From positions 30,749-94,748 of the forward strand of contig CAMECH010000007.1 in NCBI GenBank assembly GCA_945913015.1: a stretch of DNA of 64,000 nucleotides, given 5' to 3'. Numbering within the stretch: the first letter of the stretch is position 1; each line of letters opens with the position of its first letter. This document shows positions 37,898 through 47,192 of this stretch, piece after piece. This DNA is from an uncultured Bacteroides sp. Lineage in GTDB: Bacteria > Bacillota > Clostridia > Lachnospirales > Lachnospiraceae. The notes under the pieces were generated by a model. That model had not been told where the DNA came from. It did no database searches and saw nothing but the letters and a program-made list of their open reading frames with translations. Position numbers and translations under genes: made by a program.

Positions 37898-38509
37898 CTA
37901 TAATATTGATGTAATCCAGCCGGTTATTACATTAAGTCCTATACTGTAACATATAATTGCCGGCCATTTACCTAACAAAATTATTGTAATGAATTTTTTG
38001 TATGACATTTCAGTAAGCCCCGCAAGGTAACAGAGCAAATCATCAGGTGCAAACGGAAGAAATATGCATATGGCAAAAAATATTTCAAATTTCTTTCCCT
38101 TAGACAACCATGATTCATATTTGTCATATTTTTTCTTTTCAACAAATTTTAATACCAGATTCTTTCCGTACCTTTTGGCAAGAATAAATGCTATCATCGA
38201 ACCCACACAGATTCCGATGTAATTAAGCAGCAGTCCTTCCACTGCCCCGAACATCACGACTCCGGCAGTTGTAGTTACCCCTCCCGGGATAATAGGAATT
38301 ACCACAATCTGCATTATCTGGTATATAACGAACACAACAGGTGACCAGACTCCAAACCCGCTTATAAAGGCTTCCATCTTGTCCAGTGACGAGAATACTC
38401 CCTTACGCCAAGCGTCTAATACTATCAGGATAAGCAGTATAACAGCCGCCCATCCTATTACTTTTAATATTCTGCTGACCCATATTCGCTCGTGTTCTCT
38501 GTTCTTCAT
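37898..38509 (-). CDS. TVP38/TMEM64 family membrane protein
   Basis: 203-residue integral membrane protein of the VTT/DedA-related superfamily. It shows the conserved re-entrant motif PGGVTTTAGVVMFGAVEG and the FLPFAPDDLLCYLAG motif. About six hydrophobic segments are seen. Family members may act as lipid scramblases or transporters. It lies 10 bp after yajC, so it is in the tgt-yajC transcript. The 122 bp to the antiporter (37776-37897) hold no clear feature. Confidence 0.88.
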   Translation of the reverse strand: MKNREHERIWVSRILKVIGWAAVILLILIVLDAWRKGVFSSLDKMEAFISGFGVWSPVVFVIYQIMQIVVIPIIPGGVTTTAGVVMFGAVEGLLLNYIGICVGSMIAFILAKRYGKNLVLKFVEKKKYDKYESWLSKGKKFEIFFAICIFLPFAPDDLLCYLAGLTEMSYKKFITIILLGKWPAIICYSIGLNVITGWITSIL

Positions 38510-38519
38510 CAGACCTTAA

Positions 38520-38828
38520 TTATTTCTCCTGCTTTTCAACCTGAGTAATAGCCGTCTTCTGCATTGGAATTCTGCAATTCTTGTTATTACCAAACTCAAC
38601 AATCACAGTGTCATCTGTAATATCAATAATCGAACCGTAAAATCCGCTTGTTGTTAATACATAATCACCTATCTCAAGAGATGCAATCAGCTCATCCATT
38701 TTCTTCTGCTGCTTCTTCTGCGGACGAATCGCCATGAAATACATAAGTAAGCCAAGGAACACTACATATACCAGAATCATTCCTATTGTACTTCCTGCAC
38801 CACCGGCTCCTTCATTAAGTAACATCAT
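38520..38828 (-). CDS. yajC: Preprotein translocase accessory subunit YajC
   Basis: 102-residue single-span membrane protein of the SecDF-YajC complex. One helix (MILVYVVFLGLLMYFMAI) is followed by the hallmark RPQKKQQKKMDELIASLEIGD and a small beta domain with VLTTSGFYGSI. GAGG precedes ATG 38828. It follows tgt, the classic tgt-yajC order; secD is not next in this genome. Confidence 0.94.
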   Translation of the reverse strand: MMLLNEGAGGAGSTIGMILVYVVFLGLLMYFMAIRPQKKQQKKMDELIASLEIGDYVLTTSGFYGSIIDITDDTVIVEFGNNKNCRIPMQKTAITQVEKQEK

Positions 38829-38956
38829 AATAAATACCTCTTTCTGTCAATTCGACTTTAATTTAACATTATAAAATGTAGCCAAAACTAAATTTTCAGA
38901 TACAATAAATAATTTATATCAAAAATATATAAAATACGCAAGCATTTAAATATATT

Positions 38957-40105
38957 TTATGCTTTTTTCATATCATACGTTTTAAGCATGTCAATGCGCT
39001 GCTTTTTAAATTCAGAATAATTACCTGCGTCTATTGCCGCACGTATATCTTCCATAAGATGATTGTAAAAGTACAGATTATGGAGAACGCAAAGCCTCAT
39101 TCCAAGCATTTCTTTCGCTTTCAGAAGATGTCTTATATACGAACGGCTGTAGTTTTTGCAGGCAGGGCAGCCGCAGCCTTCTTCAATCGGTTCCGAATCA
39201 CATTCATACACTGCATTAAACAGATTAATCTTTCCGAATTTTGTATATACGTGCCCGTGGCGCCCATTTCTTGACGGATATACGCAGTCGAAGAAATCAA
39301 CTCCGCGTTCAACTGCCTCAAGAATATTGGCAGGAGTTCCCACTCCCATCAGGTATGTCGGCTTGTTCTTCGGAAGATACGGAACTACATTTTCAATAAC
39401 CTCATACATCTGCTCATGCGTTTCTCCGACAGCAAGTCCCCCGATTGCGTAGCCTGCCATATCAAGGTCTGCTATTCTTTTTGCATGCTCTATTCTGATA
39501 TCCTTATAAGTCGCGCCCTGATTTATTCCAAAAAGAATCTGCTCCTTATTGATTGTATCCGGAAGCGAATTAAGACGGTTCATCTCTTTAATACAGCGCT
39601 CAAGCCATCTTGTTGTCCTGTCAACCGATGCCTGCATATACTCATGCGAAGATGTACTCGGTGCGCACTCATCAAATGCCATTGCGATTGTAGATGCAAG
39701 ATTAGATTGTATCTGCATGCTTTCTTCAGGTCCCATGAAGATTTTCCTGCCATCCACATGTGAATTAAAGGTTACACCTTCTTCTTTAATTTTTCTTAAT
39801 CCTGCAAGCGAAAACACCTGAAATCCGCCCGAATCGGTAAGAATCGGCTTATCCCAGTTCATAAATTTATGAAGCCCGCCCATCTTCTTAACAATCTTAT
39901 CTCCCGGACGTACATGCAAATGATATGTATTAGATAATTCAACCTGCGTTCCAATCTCCTGAAGGTCTGTAGTCGAAACAGCTCCTTTGATTGCTGCAGC
40001 AGTACCTACATTCATAAACACCGGTGTCTGAATCACACCATGTACAGTATGAAACTCCCCTCTCTTCGCTGCCCCATCAGTTTTCAACAGTTTGTATTCA
40101 CTCAT
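38957..40105 (-). CDS. tgt: tRNA-guanine transglycosylase (queuine synthesis)
   Basis: Exchanges G34 for preQ1 in GUN-anticodon tRNAs. It has 382 residues. The active-site Asp is in ILTDSGGFQVFSL near residue 91. The second Asp is in GVDFFDCVYPSRNGRHG. The zinc site is CGCPACKNYSRSYIRHL plus a downstream His. GAAGGATTGGGAAT precedes ATG 40105. Its presence implies that the cell makes or imports preQ1. It heads the tgt-yajC-TVP38 cluster. Confidence 0.96.
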   Translation of the reverse strand: MSEYKLLKTDGAAKRGEFHTVHGVIQTPVFMNVGTAAAIKGAVSTTDLQEIGTQVELSNTYHLHVRPGDKIVKKMGGLHKFMNWDKPILTDSGGFQVFSLAGLRKIKEEGVTFNSHVDGRKIFMGPEESMQIQSNLASTIAMAFDECAPSTSSHEYMQASVDRTTRWLERCIKEMNRLNSLPDTINKEQILFGINQGATYKDIRIEHAKRIADLDMAGYAIGGLAVGETHEQMYEVIENVVPYLPKNKPTYLMGVGTPANILEAVERGVDFFDCVYPSRNGRHGHVYTKFGKINLFNAVYECDSEPIEEGCGCPACKNYSRSYIRHLLKAKEMLGMRLCVLHNLYFYNHLMEDIRAAIDAGNYSEFKKQRIDMLKTYDMKKA

Positions 40106-40184
40106 ATTCCCAATCCTTCTATCTTTTTTGCTCTAGCTATAATAACATATCCGGTACACTTTTTCCAGTTAATTAAAATCAATA

Positions 40185-40276
40185 TTGTCAACTTGATTTA
40201 ATTTTAAGTTGACATTATTCAATTTAGGCATTATAATTCAACATTGTTAACTCGATAATATTTTATAATTAACAAT
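40185..40276 (+). promoter_or_regulatory. bioY promoter with two BirA-like operators
   Basis: A consensus promoter, TTGACA (40209-40214), 17 nt, TATAAT (40232-40237). The -35 is overlapped by the inverted repeat TTGTCAACT (40185-40193) / AGTTGACAT (40207-40215). A second repeat, TTGTTAACT (40244-40252), 15 nt, ATTAACAAT (40268-40276), lies at the expected start point. It matches the TTGTTAAC-N15-GTTAACAA type of BirA box known upstream of bioY. Repression by biotin-loaded BirA is inferred. Confidence 0.65.
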
Positions 40277-40279
40277 AAA

Positions 40280-40491
40280 TAGGTAATTGCGAAACTCTTC
40301 ATTTAACAATGGCGAGTTGTACAATATAAAGCAATCCGTGAGCAGGACGCTTTGTACCCGTCGGTGCTTATATGCTGTCTTTTAGCATATTATGCACCGC
40401 TACGAGGTACAAGCAGCAAAAGCGGGTCCTGCGATGGATTGTTTATATTGTACAACCGGCGGTGCATAATGAAGAGTTTCGCAAACGCCTG
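40280..40491. repeat. Full-length fold-back MITE (212 bp) in the bioY leader
   Basis: Ends TAGGTAATTGCGAAACTC and GAGTTTCGCAAACGCCTG are inverted repeats. The element is one long imperfect palindrome: TTGTACAATATAA, CAGGACGC, TTTGTACC, CGGTGC and ATATGCT on the left arm recur inverted on the right, around a short centre near 40378. It is flanked by an exact 11 bp direct repeat TTAACAATAAA (40269-40279 and 40492-40502). No ORF of note. It separates the bioY promoter and operators from the gene. Confidence 0.88.
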
Positions 40492-40523
40492 TTAACAATA
40501 AAAATCGGAGGATAATCCTAATC

Positions 40524-41099
40524 ATGTCAAACGAACAAACAACAGCCAAATCAGAAACAAAATTTGATATACGCCAGATGGCGTTAATCGGCCTTATGAC
40601 CGCAGTAATCTGCGTTCTTGCGCCATTCTCAATTTCAATACCGGTAAGCCCGGTACCTATTTCACTTGCAACCTTTGCAGTATGCATCACAACTTATATT
40701 ATAGGTCTGAAAAGAGGAGTTTTATGCACATTTTTATATCTTCTTCTCGGTCTTGTCGGTCTTCCTGTCTTTTCAGGATTTTCAAGCGGTCCCGGCAAAC
40801 TCTTCGGCCCTACGGGCGGATATCTTGTCGGTTACCTTTTTCTGGCACTGATATGCGGCTATATTGTCGATAAATTCCGCAGTAAGCTGTGGCTTCATTT
40901 TATCGGAATGATTGCCGGTGTTGCCGCCTGTTATCTTTTTGGCACAGTATGGCTCGCTTACCTTAAGCACCTTTCCTTTGCCGCTGCTTTAGCTGCCGGT
41001 GTAATTCCGTTCATTCCGGGAGATATAGCAAAAATTATTATTGTAATGATTATCGGCCCGCAGCTTTACAAAGCTCTTAACAAGGCTCATCTTTTGTAA
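40524..41099 (+). CDS. bioY: Biotin transporter substrate-binding subunit BioY
   Basis: 191-residue S component that binds biotin in the membrane and works alone or with the shared ECF energy module. About six transmembrane helices. Conserved segments are VCVLAPFSISIPVSPVPISLATFAV, GRISCR-frame-free LGLVGLPVFSGFSSGPGKLFGPTGGYLVGY and the C-terminal GVIPFIPGDIAKIIIV. GGAGG lies about 12 bp before ATG 40524. The upstream BirA-like boxes support biotin control. No ecfA/ecfT or biotin synthesis genes are in the window. Confidence 0.94.
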   Translation: MSNEQTTAKSETKFDIRQMALIGLMTAVICVLAPFSISIPVSPVPISLATFAVCITTYIIGLKRGVLCTFLYLLLGLVGLPVFSGFSSGPGKLFGPTGGYLVGYLFLALICGYIVDKFRSKLWLHFIGMIAGVAACYLFGTVWLAYLKHLSFAAALAAGVIPFIPGDIAKIIIVMIIGPQLYKALNKAHLL

Positions 41100-41121
41100 G
41101 TTTAATGTAAAATTTCACGTT

Positions 41122-41163
41122 AAAAAGGACTCATGCGCACTTACAATGCCGTGAGTCCTTTTT
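41122..41163. terminator. Bidirectional terminator between bioY and aroC
   Basis: Perfect AAAAAGGACTCA (41122-41133) / TGAGTCCTTTTT (41152-41163), A and T runs on both sides. It ends bioY and the converging eight-gene operon. Confidence 0.85.
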
Positions 41164-41167
41164 ATCA

Positions 41168-42268
41168 TTATCTGTTCCAAAACTCTGCAATTTTATCCAT
41201 CCTGGATGTCATTCCCGTAAAAATCAAATCCACAATTGTAAGCGCTGTCATGGCTTCAACAACAACTACTGCGCGCGGAACAATCATCGGGTCATGTCTT
41301 CCTTTGATTGAGACCTCTATATCCTCTCCTGCCTTGTTTACAGTATTCTGAGGCGATGCAATTGACGGTGTCGGTTTAAATGCAGCCCTCAATATTATAT
41401 CTGAGCCGTCACTCATGCCACCGAGTGTACCGCCGGAATGATTGGATGTCTTGACAATTTTTCCGTCAACCATCTTAAATCCGTCATTATTTATCCTTCC
41501 GGTGACTTTTGCAGCCTCAAAGCCGTCGCCGATTTCAAATCCCTTGACCGCACCTATTGACATGATGGCTTTGGCAAGATTGGCATTAAGCTTGTCAAAT
41601 ACAGGCTCTCCGATACCCGGCATCATATTTTTCACAACACATTCAACAACACCGCCGACAGAATCTTTCTCCTGTATCTTTTCACTTGCAAATTCAGCCG
41701 CTCTGTCCGCTGCGTCTGCATCAGGCATTGAAAACGGATTGTTAAGTGCCTCTTCAATGTCAAACCTGTCATAGTCTATTGAAATGTTTCCGATTGATTT
41801 TGTATAAGCTTTTACACCGATGCCAAGCTGCTCAAGGATTTTGACCGCTATGGCTCCCGCTGCCACACGTCCTATAGTCTCACGTCCTGAAGAACGTCCG
41901 CCGCCTCTGTAATCGCGGAATCCGTATTTCATGTCAAATGTATAATCTGCGTGTCCCGGACGGTAGTATCCCGCAATTTCCGAATAATCAGATGAGCGCT
42001 GTGTCTTATTATAGACAACCATTGAAATCGGGGTTCCGGTTGTCTTTCCCTCAAAAACTCCCGAAAGAATTTCAACCGCATCATCTTCACTTCTCTGGGT
42101 TGTAAATTTTGACTGCCCCGGCTTTCTTCTGTCTAAGAATTTCTGAATATCCTCTTCACACAGTTCAAGACCTGCCGGACATCCGTCAACAACAACTCCT
42201 AGACCTTTCCCGTGTGATTCTCCCCACGTAGTTATTCTGAATATATTTCCATAAGTTGAACCAGCCAT
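41168..42268 (-). CDS. aroC: Chorismate synthase
   Basis: FMN-dependent last step of the shikimate pathway, 366 residues. Hallmarks are GNIFRITTWGESHGKGLGVVVDG, RRKPGQSKFTTQR, YRPGHADYTFDMKYG followed by RDYRGGGRSSGRET, and the C-terminal KGRHDPMIVPRAVVVVEAMTAL. ATG 42268 has GGAAGGAGAACAA; the upstream ATG 42283 overlaps that site. It is the last gene of the operon containing glgP and the DUF5716/5717-like genes, an apparently unrelated rider. Confidence 0.96.
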   Translation of the reverse strand: MAGSTYGNIFRITTWGESHGKGLGVVVDGCPAGLELCEEDIQKFLDRRKPGQSKFTTQRSEDDAVEILSGVFEGKTTGTPISMVVYNKTQRSSDYSEIAGYYRPGHADYTFDMKYGFRDYRGGGRSSGRETIGRVAAGAIAVKILEQLGIGVKAYTKSIGNISIDYDRFDIEEALNNPFSMPDADAADRAAEFASEKIQEKDSVGGVVECVVKNMMPGIGEPVFDKLNANLAKAIMSIGAVKGFEIGDGFEAAKVTGRINNDGFKMVDGKIVKTSNHSGGTLGGMSDGSDIILRAAFKPTPSIASPQNTVNKAGEDIEVSIKGRHDPMIVPRAVVVVEAMTALTIVDLIFTGMTSRMDKIAEFWNR

Positions 42269-42296
42269 TTGTTCTCCTTCCAATGTCTTTTTCCAG

Positions 42297-42734
42297 TCAG
42301 ACTAACTTTTTGACCATCTTTATGTGCGGACAGCCTTCATCCTCATAAGTACTTCCCTGCGCCGCAAATCCGCATTTCTCATAAAATGCTTTAGCCCTGC
42401 ACTGCGCAGATACCTCCAGAACGGTTGCGCCATTTGCCACAGCTATGCCTTCAAGTTCCTCAACAAGTCTGCTTCCCAGATGAAGTTTTCTGTACTCCAT
42501 AAGAACAGCAACCCTTCCAATAATATAACGGCCTTCTTTTTGATTTTTACATATGAGACGTGCGGTTGCCGCAGGTCTTGTGTTATCATAAAGCACAAGA
42601 TGCCATGCGGCTTTTGCGGTTTTATCAATCTCATCAAATTCATTAACAAATCCCTGTTCTTCGCAAAATACTTTCTGACGAATGAATTTACCATCATCTC
42701 CAAGAATGTCATATACTTTAGATATTATCTTCAA
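42297..42734 (-). CDS. GNAT-family N-acetyltransferase (ElaA-like)
   Basis: 145-residue acetyl-CoA-dependent acetyltransferase. The N-terminus VYDILGDDGKFIRQKVFCEEQGFVNEFDEIDKTAKAAWHLVL is typical of the ElaA/YjcF subgroup. The acetyl-CoA loop is IGRVAVLMEYRKLHLGSRLVEELE, and YEKCGFAAQG follows. It starts with TTG 42734, preceded by GAGGTAAACAAA. It lies 21 bp after glgP and 29 bp before aroC. Substrate unknown. Confidence 0.85.
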   Translation of the reverse strand: MKIISKVYDILGDDGKFIRQKVFCEEQGFVNEFDEIDKTAKAAWHLVLYDNTRPAATARLICKNQKEGRYIIGRVAVLMEYRKLHLGSRLVEELEGIAVANGATVLEVSAQCRAKAFYEKCGFAAQGSTYEDEGCPHIKMVKKLV

Positions 42735-42754
42735 TTTGTTTACCTCATTCCCAA

Positions 42755-45025
42755 TCAGATTTTCCAGATATCTCTGTTGTACTCTTCAATAGTCCTGTCA
42801 GAAGAAAAGAATCCTGATTTGCTTATATTGACAAGCATCTTCTTTGCCCATGCCCTGCGATTTTCATAATCGGCAAACATTTCTTCTTTCTTATAAATGT
42901 ATTCTTTAAGGTCAAGAAGAGTCATAAACCAGTCTTTCTGAATCAGTTCGGCATGCAGACGAAGAAGGCTGTATTTATCGCCTGTTTTCAGCATCTGCGG
43001 GCTTATGATGAAGTCGACAAGGCAGCGTACGACCTCATCATCAATATAAATATCACAGGAATTGTAATCACTCTTTTCATAATGTTCAATTACCTGCTCA
43101 CTGCTCTCGCCAAATACATAAATATTATCATTACCCACAAGCTGTGCTATCTCAACATTGGCACCATCCATTGTTCCAAGCGTAACCGCACCATTTAACA
43201 TAAACTTCATGTTGCCTGTGCCGGATGCCTCCTTTGACGCAAGTGAAATCTGCTCAGATACATCACACGCCGGAATAATGTAAGCCGCCTTTGATACATT
43301 GTAATTTTCAATCATCACAACCTTCAGGTATGGACTTACATCCGGGTCGTTGTTAATAAGCTGCTGCAGACACAAAATCAGATGGATTATATCCTTTGCA
43401 ATAGTATATGCAGGTGCAGCCTTTGCCCCGAATATAACAGTTATCGGAGTTGACGGTCTGTTTCCGCGCTTTATGTCAAGGTACTTAAATATCACATAAA
43501 GGGCATTCATCTGCTGCCTCTTATATTCGTGCAGTCTCTTGACCTGAATATCAAATATTGAATTTTCATTGATATCAATGCCCTGGGTATCCTTAATATA
43601 ATTCTTAAGGCGTATCTTATTCTGCATCTTTACCGCAAGAAGACGGTCAAGCACTTCGTCATTATCAATAAATGCACCAAGCTTTTCAAGCTCGTTGGCA
43701 TTTTTCTTAAAGCCGTCACCTATAAGCTCTGTAATCATCTGTGTCAGACTCTCATTGCAATGCATAAGCCACCGTCTGAATGTAATTCCGTTAGTCTTAT
43801 TGTTAAATTTTTCAGGATATATTCTGTAGAAACAGTTAAGCTCTTTATTCTTAAGGATTTCTGTGTGAAGGTAGGCAACACCATTTACACTGAAACCGTA
43901 ATGAATGTCCATATGTGCCATATGTACACGTTCCTGGTCATCAATAATATACACTCTTTTATCCTGAAAACGTTCGCGCACTTTACCGTCAAGAGCACGT
44001 ATAATAGGCACAAGCTGCGGAACCACCTTTTCAAGATATGCCATAGGCCATTTTTCAAGCGCCTCTGCAAGAATTGTGTGATTTGTGTATGCGCACGTTC
44101 TTGACACTATGTAGATTGCTTCGTCAAAGCCGATACCCTGCTCTGTAAGAAGTCTTACAAGCTCCGGAATTACCATTGACGGATGTGTATCATTAATCTG
44201 GATTACCGCGTAGTCGAACAAATCATGGAGATTTGAGCCTTTTCTTTTGCACTCATCAAGAATCAGCCTTGCTGCATTGCTTACCATAAAATACTGCTGG
44301 TAAATTCTTAACTGCCTTCCTGCTTCATCGCTGTCATCAGGGTACAAAAACAGTGTAAGATTCCTTGATATATCATTCTTGTCAAAGTTTATCCCGTCTC
44401 CCTGCACTATCGATTCATTCACGGTTTCAACATCAAACAGATGGAGCTTGTTAGTGCGGTTATCGTATCCTGTCACGTCAATATCATAGAGCTTTGAGCG
44501 GACCGTAATACCGTTTCCGAACGATACATCATAGGATACGCCTGTGTCAGTAAGCCAGCTTTCAGTCTGAATCCACGGATTTGGTGTCTCTTTCTGCTTA
44601 TTATTATCAAAAACCTGCTTAAAAAGTCCAAGGTGGTAATTAAGACCTATACCATCTCCATTAAGCCCGAGCGTTGCCATTGAATCAAGGAAACATGCTG
44701 CAAGACGTCCAAGTCCTCCGTTGCCAAGTGATGGCTCCGGCTCAATCTCTTCAATCTCATAAATGCTCTTTCCGTTCTCCTCAAGAGTTCTTCTTACATC
44801 ATCATAAATTCCGAGATTAATCATATTGTTTGACAAAAGCTTGCCAATCAGAAATTCAGCAGAAATATAGTATACTTTCTTTTTTCCGCCGTAATTATTG
44901 TGATTTTCCTTTTCCTCTGCCATTCTTTTTACAAGCTCAAGAAGTGCAAAATAAATCTCCTCATTAGAGCAGTCTCTTATTGCCCTGCCGTAACGCATCT
45001 GACATATTTCATGTAATCTGTTCAT
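42755..45025 (-). CDS. glgP: Glycogen phosphorylase
   Basis: Releases glucose-1-phosphate from glycogen, 756 residues. Conserved features: [18 protein letters not shown], the central [13 protein letters not shown], and the PLP lysine in [32 protein letters not shown] near residue 600. It is shorter than E. coli GlgP (about 800). GGAGGATAGTT precedes ATG 45025. It is the sixth gene of a tightly spaced operon that begins with a catalytically dead debranching-enzyme homologue. Confidence 0.96.
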   Translation of the reverse strand: MNRLHEICQMRYGRAIRDCSNEEIYFALLELVKRMAEEKENHNNYGGKKKVYYISAEFLIGKLLSNNMINLGIYDDVRRTLEENGKSIYEIEEIEPEPSLGNGGLGRLAACFLDSMATLGLNGDGIGLNYHLGLFKQVFDNNKQKETPNPWIQTESWLTDTGVSYDVSFGNGITVRSKLYDIDVTGYDNRTNKLHLFDVETVNESIVQGDGINFDKNDISRNLTLFLYPDDSDEAGRQLRIYQQYFMVSNAARLILDECKRKGSNLHDLFDYAVIQINDTHPSMVIPELVRLLTEQGIGFDEAIYIVSRTCAYTNHTILAEALEKWPMAYLEKVVPQLVPIIRALDGKVRERFQDKRVYIIDDQERVHMAHMDIHYGFSVNGVAYLHTEILKNKELNCFYRIYPEKFNNKTNGITFRRWLMHCNESLTQMITELIGDGFKKNANELEKLGAFIDNDEVLDRLLAVKMQNKIRLKNYIKDTQGIDINENSIFDIQVKRLHEYKRQQMNALYVIFKYLDIKRGNRPSTPITVIFGAKAAPAYTIAKDIIHLILCLQQLINNDPDVSPYLKVVMIENYNVSKAAYIIPACDVSEQISLASKEASGTGNMKFMLNGAVTLGTMDGANVEIAQLVGNDNIYVFGESSEQVIEHYEKSDYNSCDIYIDDEVVRCLVDFIISPQMLKTGDKYSLLRLHAELIQKDWFMTLLDLKEYIYKKEEMFADYENRRAWAKKMLVNISKSGFFSSDRTIEEYNRDIWKI

Positions 45026-45052
45026 AACTATCCTCCATTTCTGACAATTCCA

Positions 45053-46321
45053 TTACCTGTCATCTTCATTATTTTCATACTGTTCAATGATTGAAAGAAC
45101 TTCACTCTTATATTCCGGATTGCTTACCGCAACATTGGTTATATTCGTCTTTGCCTCATCTATTCTGTTTTCATTATATTTTATCTTACTGCGAAGCTTC
45201 TGCCTTCTGGTAGACAATCCATGCCTTACCTCAACCATTTCCTTAGGGTCAACGAGTGCCTTAACCTGTGCAAGCCATATATGAGGATCATAAAGCTTAA
45301 GCTGCTTTAACAGAGACTCCAGTCTTATCTCAGACTCACTGAGCTGCTGCGTCATTCTCGCCACGCTCTCCTGCTCCTTTCGTATCTGAAGATACAGCTC
45401 ATATTGCGCTCCAAGCTCATATGAATTCTTAACACCGTATTTTGCGCGTTCGTAGTCAACGGTTGCTGCTATGTTAATATATTTTATCTTAACCTTATTC
45501 AGAAGACCTGTCGCTTTATTCAACTTTCTTTGTGTAAGCCCCACCTGACGCTGGGTAGTCTGAAGCATCCACAACAGCCCTATTGCAATCAATGCCGCAA
45601 GTCCTATAACCGCACTGAAAAGCCAGCTTGTAATCTCCCCGATTGCCAGACTTGCGATAAGAAATATACCAAACACAACGCAAAGTCCTATCACTGACAT
45701 CTTCGCCATCGAACGTATACTGTTCTGCTTTTTGTATAAGTCTCTGGCCTCGGAGCGAAGGGACATCTGCTCCCCTTCAAGCATACGCATATCCTTTTTT
45801 ACCGTCTCATAATACGCCTCATTGTTCTGAAATTCAATAAGCGCATCCGGCATATTCGGTTCAAGCTTTTCCATCCTGTAAAATGCATTCTGCGACAGTC
45901 TGTTTTCTCCCGACTTAAAAATGCGCCGGTCCACAGTGAGCTCCGAAATCTGCTCGGCCATTTTTGCTATCTCATCCTTAATTTCGGGAGGAGCCGTTTC
46001 AATAAGCTGTATGTCCGAAAAATAAGAGGTTACTGAGGTATACTCCTCATTTGCCAGCCTTATTTCATGAGTTGCATCCTCCATAATATCACACTGGCTC
46101 TTTATATAACTCTTTATATCATGCTTATCAATGCTTGTGATGTCAACATTTTCAAAGGCAGCTTTTTCTTCCATCTCCTCATAATTAAGAAATTTCTGTC
46201 CACTGTCATACCGGTCATTGTATTCATCATCATATTCTTCTTCAATAAATTCATCTTCCGGATCATATTCGTCTTCATCATCACTGCCAATAATACGCCT
46301 GAAAAAATCAAAAATTCCCAT
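45053..46321 (-). CDS. Membrane-anchored coiled-coil protein with acidic N-terminus
   Basis: 422-residue protein, family not recognised. It starts MGIFDFFRRIIG at ATG 46321 behind GAGGATATTTATA. Residues ~13-40 are extremely acidic (repeats of Asp, Glu and Tyr). A helical region follows, then two adjacent transmembrane helices near residues 210-260 (IGLCVVFGIFLIASLAIG and LFSAVIGLAALIAIGLLWML), then ~160 residues of coiled coil (QQLSESEIRLESLLKQLKLY and on). The ends should face the cytoplasm. Spacing of 12 bp to the gene before and 28 bp to glgP indicates co-expression. Probably a membrane scaffold or tether; inference only. Confidence 0.8.
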   Translation of the reverse strand: MGIFDFFRRIIGSDDEDEYDPEDEFIEEEYDDEYNDRYDSGQKFLNYEEMEEKAAFENVDITSIDKHDIKSYIKSQCDIMEDATHEIRLANEEYTSVTSYFSDIQLIETAPPEIKDEIAKMAEQISELTVDRRIFKSGENRLSQNAFYRMEKLEPNMPDALIEFQNNEAYYETVKKDMRMLEGEQMSLRSEARDLYKKQNSIRSMAKMSVIGLCVVFGIFLIASLAIGEITSWLFSAVIGLAALIAIGLLWMLQTTQRQVGLTQRKLNKATGLLNKVKIKYINIAATVDYERAKYGVKNSYELGAQYELYLQIRKEQESVARMTQQLSESEIRLESLLKQLKLYDPHIWLAQVKALVDPKEMVEVRHGLSTRRQKLRSKIKYNENRIDEAKTNITNVAVSNPEYKSEVLSIIEQYENNEDDR

Positions 46322-46332
46322 TATAAATATCC

Positions 46333-47166
46333 TCAACCGGTATACTTCCCGTATTGCCCTTTCCACTTTTCAAGTATATCATTGATATCCTTGTAGTATA
46401 AAGATACATTTCCGTTTTCCTTGCTTTTCTGAAGCTCATCCAGATATCTGTACTCATCACTGTACATCGCATTATCCATAAGAGTTTCTATCTCGCGGCT
46501 GAGCACATACTCCTCCTCCGTCTGTTCATCAAGAAACTCTACATGATTTATATTCTGGCTGTTAATCGCAAGTCTTTCCGCCGCCATTGCACATTTGCGG
46601 CAGTCCTCGTGATGACTGAGTGCATAAGCCTCCTCAAAGCATGCCTGAGCCTGCTTAAACAAAAACAGTCTGGCATACGCAACTCCCATATTGTGACAGA
46701 CATCCGAATAAAACACAACCGACAATGTAGGGTCTTTCTTGCCGTTAATAATCTGTGCGTAATTGCGTATTGCCGCATAATAGCATTCATTTACCATAAA
46801 ACGGTCTGCTCTGGCTTTCAGGCGCTCATAAACATTCTGTGTGTTAAGTGTGGCAAGGATTCCCCTTATCTGCTCAATCTCTTCAGTCGTGTAAAAATCC
46901 ACATACTTAAGAATCGTAATCACAAGCTCCGCAAGCCCTGCTTTTTTCTCTACCAGATATTCAAGGCGTGCCGCAAGCTTCTCCTCCTGCACCTCATTAC
47001 GGACAAAATCAATAAGTTTTGAATCCACAAGGTCCATTCCGATTAAATATATATTATTGTAAATGTAATAACACAGTTCTTCAAGCGAATAAATCTTTAC
47101 ATCCATATTGCTTATGTAATATGGATTAGCCGCTTCCTTAGTCCTGCACAAAATCAAACCACTCAC
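46333..47166 (-). CDS. TPR-like helical protein of unknown function
   Basis: 277-residue soluble helical protein. It starts with GTG 47166, directly after GGAGGATTA. A TPR-like pair is visible around residues 120-190: CYYAAIRNYAQIING then VCHNMGVAYARLFLFKQAQACFEEAYALSHH. The N-terminal third is helical (LEELCYYIYNNIYLIGMDLVD). Cysteines in EDCRKC are notable, but no J-domain HPD motif is present. Between the actin-like gene and the coiled-coil membrane gene it is a plausible adaptor. I recall similar proteins beside DUF5716 genes in Lachnospiraceae but cannot confirm it. Confidence 0.75.
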   Translation of the reverse strand: MSGLILCRTKEAANPYYISNMDVKIYSLEELCYYIYNNIYLIGMDLVDSKLIDFVRNEVQEEKLAARLEYLVEKKAGLAELVITILKYVDFYTTEEIEQIRGILATLNTQNVYERLKARADRFMVNECYYAAIRNYAQIINGKKDPTLSVVFYSDVCHNMGVAYARLFLFKQAQACFEEAYALSHHEDCRKCAMAAERLAINSQNINHVEFLDEQTEEEYVLSREIETLMDNAMYSDEYRYLDELQKSKENGNVSLYYKDINDILEKWKGQYGKYTG

Positions 47167-47192
47167 ACTAATCCTCCATACCGTGAACGCAC

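Noticed and set aside
46333..47166. J-domain co-chaperone for the Hsp70-like protein
   Set aside because: No HPD tripeptide between helices; the visible signature is TPR-like.
47167..47192. Remnant of the four-hairpin repeat before the TPR-like gene
   Set aside because: GCGTTCACGG and ATGGAGGATTAGTGTGAG resemble the repeat ends, but the gap is 26 bp with no hairpin or duplicate, so an ordinary ribosome site is enough to explain it.
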